From positions 2,356,001 through 2,420,000 of the forward strand of contig NZ_CP108100.1 of assembly GCF_036195045.1 (NCBI RefSeq): a stretch of DNA of 64,000 bases, given 5' to 3'. The position numbers and the translations under genes were made by a program. Each line of letters begins with the position of its first letter. Positions within the stretch are counted from its first letter, which is position 1. Below are positions 61,469 to 64,000 of this stretch, piece by piece. Origin of the DNA: Streptomyces sp. NBC_00236. GTDB lineage: Bacteria; Actinomycetota; Actinomycetes; Streptomycetales; Streptomycetaceae. The notes under the pieces are model-generated. The model worked only from the letters and a program-made list of their open reading frames with translations. It was not told the DNA's origin and did not search any database.

Positions 61469-62269
61469 ATGACGACTCCAGCGGCCGCACCCCTCCCCTA
61501 CGCCGAGTTCGACGGGCATCCGGCCACCGAGGACGACCTGCGCACGGCCGCCTTCTTCGGCTACGGCCATTTCACGGCCATGCAGGTCAGGGACGGCCGG
61601 GTGCGGGGCCTGGGGCTGCATCTGGAGCGGCTGGACTCCGCGAACCGGGAGCTGTTCGAACTCCCCCTGGACGGCGGCCCGGTACGGGAACTGATCCGGC
61701 ACGCGCTGCGGAGTGCGGGGACCTCCGACGCCTCGGTGCGGGTGCAGGGACTGCGGCCGCCGGGCGCGGCCACGACGACCGTCATGGTCACGGTGCGCGG
61801 GCCTGCCCGGATGGACCCGGGCCCGGTCGGCCTGAAGTCCGTTCCGTACGCGCGCACCGCGCCGCACCTCAAGCGCCCCGGCGAGTTCGGCCAGACGTAC
61901 TACGGGGAGCTCGCCCGCAGGAGCGGCTTCGACGACGCCCTGCTGACCCTGCCGGACGGTGCGGTGACCGAGGGCGCGATCACCAACATCGGCTTCTGGG
62001 ACGGAACTTCGGTCGTCTGGCCGCAGGCGCCCGCCCTGCTGGGCATCACCATGGCGTTGCTGGAACAGGAGTTGCCCGGCGCGGGCGTGCCGTCACTGCA
62101 CCGGCCGGTGAACCTGAACGGACTGGGTGCCTACCGGTCGGCGTTCGTCACCAACTCGCAGGGCATGGCACCGGTGGCCCGGATCGACGACACCGAGTTC
62201 ACGGTCGACGAGGAGCTGATGAAGCGGCTGGCGGCAGCGTACGAGGCCGCCCCCCGGGACACCCTCTGA
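61469..62269 (+). CDS. Class IV aminotransferase (BCAT/ADCL-like)
   Basis: 266 residues from the ATG at 61469, with GGAGG upstream. Fold-type IV PLP signatures are GYGHFTAMQVRDGRVRGLGL near the N-terminus, LTLPDGAVTEGAITNIGFWD in the middle and AFVTNSQGMAPVARID near the end. The usual PLP lysine is expected in the LKRPGEFGQTYYGEL segment. It may act on branched-chain amino acids or aminodeoxychorismate. It is divergent from the FMN reductase gene. Confidence 0.88.
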   Translation: MTTPAAAPLPYAEFDGHPATEDDLRTAAFFGYGHFTAMQVRDGRVRGLGLHLERLDSANRELFELPLDGGPVRELIRHALRSAGTSDASVRVQGLRPPGAATTTVMVTVRGPARMDPGPVGLKSVPYARTAPHLKRPGEFGQTYYGELARRSGFDDALLTLPDGAVTEGAITNIGFWDGTSVVWPQAPALLGITMALLEQELPGAGVPSLHRPVNLNGLGAYRSAFVTNSQGMAPVARIDDTEFTVDEELMKRLAAAYEAAPRDTL

Positions 62270-62307
62270 CCCACGGAACCCAGGCGGTCCGGCCGCGAGA
62301 ATGAACC

Positions 62308-62811
62308 ATGGAACCCGCACAGCACCCGACCGAAGGGCCTCCGTCCCGCATGCAGATCCACATCGAGGGCTCCCGCCTGCCCGGCCGCGACTGCGAGCCC
62401 GGCGGCGACTTCGCCGGCCGCGAGAACATCCACGTGGGCGTCCAGCGCAAGGACCGGCCCGATGAACTCCTCGGGCTGCACCCCGGCGACGCCCCCGCCG
62501 CCCACTGGACCCTGGACTGCACCACCGCCACCGGCCCGGTCGGCATCGAGGTGAGCGGGCCGTACGTGCAGAACCGGCTCGGCGGGCGGTTCGTCTACCT
62601 GTCGTGGGGCACGGTCGACGGCGACGGGCTGTTCTCCATGTTCCGGCGGGCCAAGCTGATGTTCGCCGACATCGACGGGGACACCCTCGAAGCGGCCGTG
62701 CGCTCCGGGCACCTCACCGCACGGCTGCCGCTGTCCGACGCCCAGGGGCAGCCGCTCTGCGCGAGGGTCCGGCCGCCCGTCATCACCTGGTCCGCCACCG
62801 CGCCCGGCTGA
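62308..62811 (+). CDS. DUF5990 family protein
   Basis: 167 residues from the ATG at 62308; the ATG at 62350 (MQIHIEGSRLPGRDC) is where the conserved part begins and may be the true start. Conserved blocks are IHVGVQRKDRPDELLGL, VQNRLGGRFVYLSWGTV and FRRAKLMFADI. It is a small soluble protein of unknown function found in actinomycetes. Confidence 0.8.
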   Translation: MEPAQHPTEGPPSRMQIHIEGSRLPGRDCEPGGDFAGRENIHVGVQRKDRPDELLGLHPGDAPAAHWTLDCTTATGPVGIEVSGPYVQNRLGGRFVYLSWGTVDGDGLFSMFRRAKLMFADIDGDTLEAAVRSGHLTARLPLSDAQGQPLCARVRPPVITWSATAPG

Positions 62812-62859
62812 GGGTGCCCGCCGCCGCACCCGGCCGAGGGGCGCCCGACCGCACAGGAA

Positions 62860-62904
62860 ACCGCCCCCACCGGGCCCAGGGGGGGTGGGCCCGGTGAAGG
62901 CGGT
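62860..62904 (+). terminator. Hairpin terminator
   Basis: An 11-bp stem CACCGGGCCCA/TGGGCCCGGTG, extended by the outer pair ACCGCC/GGCGGT, 49 bases past the DUF5990 stop. Confidence 0.75.
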
Positions 62905-63216
62905 GGCCGGGGCGGTCGTGCGCAACCGTCCCGTGGGGGGTGTGCAGCGTGTGCCCGCGGACACCCGGGTCATGCATGTGACGTACGCCACTTTCGCATC
63001 GGCGGGCATCACCCGATCGGCACCGGGCACCGAAGGACGGACTCCCCGCCCCACCATCACCGCTGTGACCTGCGCGCATGGGCGGTGGCAAGGAGGCGGT
63101 GCCGGTCCGGACGGGTGAATGCTGACTCGGTGTCAGCAGGCATGGATGGCGGGAGGGCCGTTAGCTCGGACCCAGGACACACCAGCCCGCGCCGTCCCCG
63201 CTCGGAGGAACCCCCC
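62905..63216. other. Upstream region of the surface-protein gene
   Basis: About 310 bases with no gene. It includes a small TGCTGAC/GTCAGCA hairpin at 63120-63138 and the CGGAGGAA ribosome site at 63203-63210 for the following gene. Promoter hexamers are not clear. Confidence 0.5.
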
Positions 63217-64000
63217 ATGCGCAGTCCTGCTCGCCTCGTGACCGGCACCGCCGCCGCGGCCCTCGCCGCTGCCGCGCTCGGCCTCAGCGCCGCCGCCCCG
63301 TCCGCGTACGGGGATGAGCTCGGGCCATTGGAGATCACGCCGGCGAGTGCCGCCCCGGGGTCCACGGTCACCGTGAACACCACCGCCTGCGGCAGCGACA
63401 CCGGCGCCACCGGTGACGCCAGCGCCCTGGACGCCTCCGAGTTCGCGCTGGCACCGGCCACCCTCAAGGAGGTCCTGGCCGGTTCGTTCCAGGTGCCGGG
63501 CACGATCGAGCCTGGGCCGTACAGCATCGACGTGGCCTGCGAGAACGGCAAGCGGGCCACCGGGGAGATCGAGGTGAAGGCCGCGGGCACCGCGGGCAAG
63601 GAGGGTGCCGCGGTGTCCTCCGAGGAGGACTCCCCCGCCGGTGCCGGTCTGCCCTCCGACCTGTACGACTCCGAGGAGTACGACACCACCGGGCTCGACG
63701 AGGCCGAGGCCTCCGGAGCGGCCCTCGTGCCGGACGCCCCCGCACTCCCCGGACGCTCCACGCCCACCGCGCGCCCGACCCCGCGCCCGACCCCCTCGGG
63801 ACACGAGAGCGGCGGATACGAGACCCCCTCCGGCCACCGCACCTCGGCCGCGCCCACCGCCCCCACGGGGCATGTGAAGACCGGTGTCGGCGGCAGCGTC
63901 GGGCCGGACACCACCCAGATCGCGGCGGGAGCCGGCGTACTCGCCGCGACCGCCGTAGGCGGAGCCTGGCTCCTGCGTCGCCGGGCGAGCGGCACGCAGG
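63217..64000 (+). CDS. Secreted, membrane-anchored surface protein (3' end beyond window)
   Basis: At least 261 residues; the frame is open to the window end. A Sec signal peptide ends near PSAYGDE. A beta-rich domain with two cysteines (TVNTTACGSD, SIDVACENGK) follows, then an acidic linker, a Pro/Thr/Ser-rich region (TARPTPRPTPS) and a C-terminal hydrophobic anchor (AAGAGVLAATAVGGAWLL) with a basic tail. There is no LPxTG motif before the anchor. This layout in streptomycetes is often followed by a class F sortase gene, which would lie beyond the window. Confidence 0.8.
   Translation, partial: MRSPARLVTGTAAAALAAAALGLSAAAPSAYGDELGPLEITPASAAPGSTVTVNTTACGSDTGATGDASALDASEFALAPATLKEVLAGSFQVPGTIEPGPYSIDVACENGKRATGEIEVKAAGTAGKEGAAVSSEEDSPAGAGLPSDLYDSEEYDTTGLDEAEASGAALVPDAPALPGRSTPTARPTPRPTPSGHESGGYETPSGHRTSAAPTAPTGHVKTGVGGSVGPDTTQIAAGAGVLAATAVGGAWLLRRRASGTQ

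Overview
The window is chromosomal DNA from a Streptomyces or very close actinomycete. GC content is very high, coding density is high, GTG starts are frequent, and the gene content is typical of the genus: an Mbl-type actin homologue, a MatB malonyl-CoA synthetase, an HrdA-type sigma factor next to dnaG, an assimilatory nitrate reductase, and many MarR, LacI and ABC systems.

Left third (1-25.8 kb). It begins with the tail of a flavin amine oxidase and an EI24 membrane protein. Next comes a minus-strand sugar-uptake operon (binding protein, two permeases, GH51 arabinofuranosidase) with dyad-rich control DNA upstream. Then come an Ohr peroxidase, a zinc-free alcohol dehydrogenase-like reductase with a divergent and apparently leaderless MarR, an mbl-sensor kinase pair, an Lrp regulator divergent from an MFS carrier, and a translationally coupled matB-carboxyltransferase pair. 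A MarR/DHA2 efflux pair and a LacI/GH16 glucanase pair follow, the latter with CebR-like operators. A CBM6-DUF1996 secreted protein and a small overlapping lipoprotein close the segment.

Middle (25.87-42.52 kb). This is a tRNA-anchored genomic island. The last 26 bp of a CAT-anticodon tRNA gene (42491-42567, minus strand) recurs at 25866 and 30932. The DNA between the three copies forms two elements in tandem, about 5.1 kb and 11.6 kb, whose left ends match each other and whose right ends match each other. Each end carries GTGCAGCG dyads at a conserved distance from the core. No integrase is visible, so these look like cis-mobilizable or degraded elements. Element 1 carries dedA-PAP2-PAP2 divergent from blaI-M56, plus a frameshifted transposase. 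Element 2 carries transposase debris, an orphan SUKH protein, an SDR, a heterodimeric ABC exporter with complementary degenerate ATP sites, a dienelactone hydrolase, a GlxA-type regulator and a DinB-like protein.

Right third (42.5-64 kb). This is core chromosome: the tRNA itself, two tRNA-Asn genes, a YtxH-like protein, an FGGY kinase, a second heterodimeric ABC exporter, hrdA and dnaG. A 463-bp hyper-palindromic repeat follows, then a ferredoxin-reductase-like flavoprotein, dgt, a CbiX chelatase, a HAD phosphatase, a SanA-like protein, nasA overlapping cutA, and an FMN reductase behind a SoxR-type box. A class IV aminotransferase, a DUF5990 protein and the start of a membrane-anchored surface protein end the window.

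All calls come from reading the sequence and from family knowledge. No database search was run.
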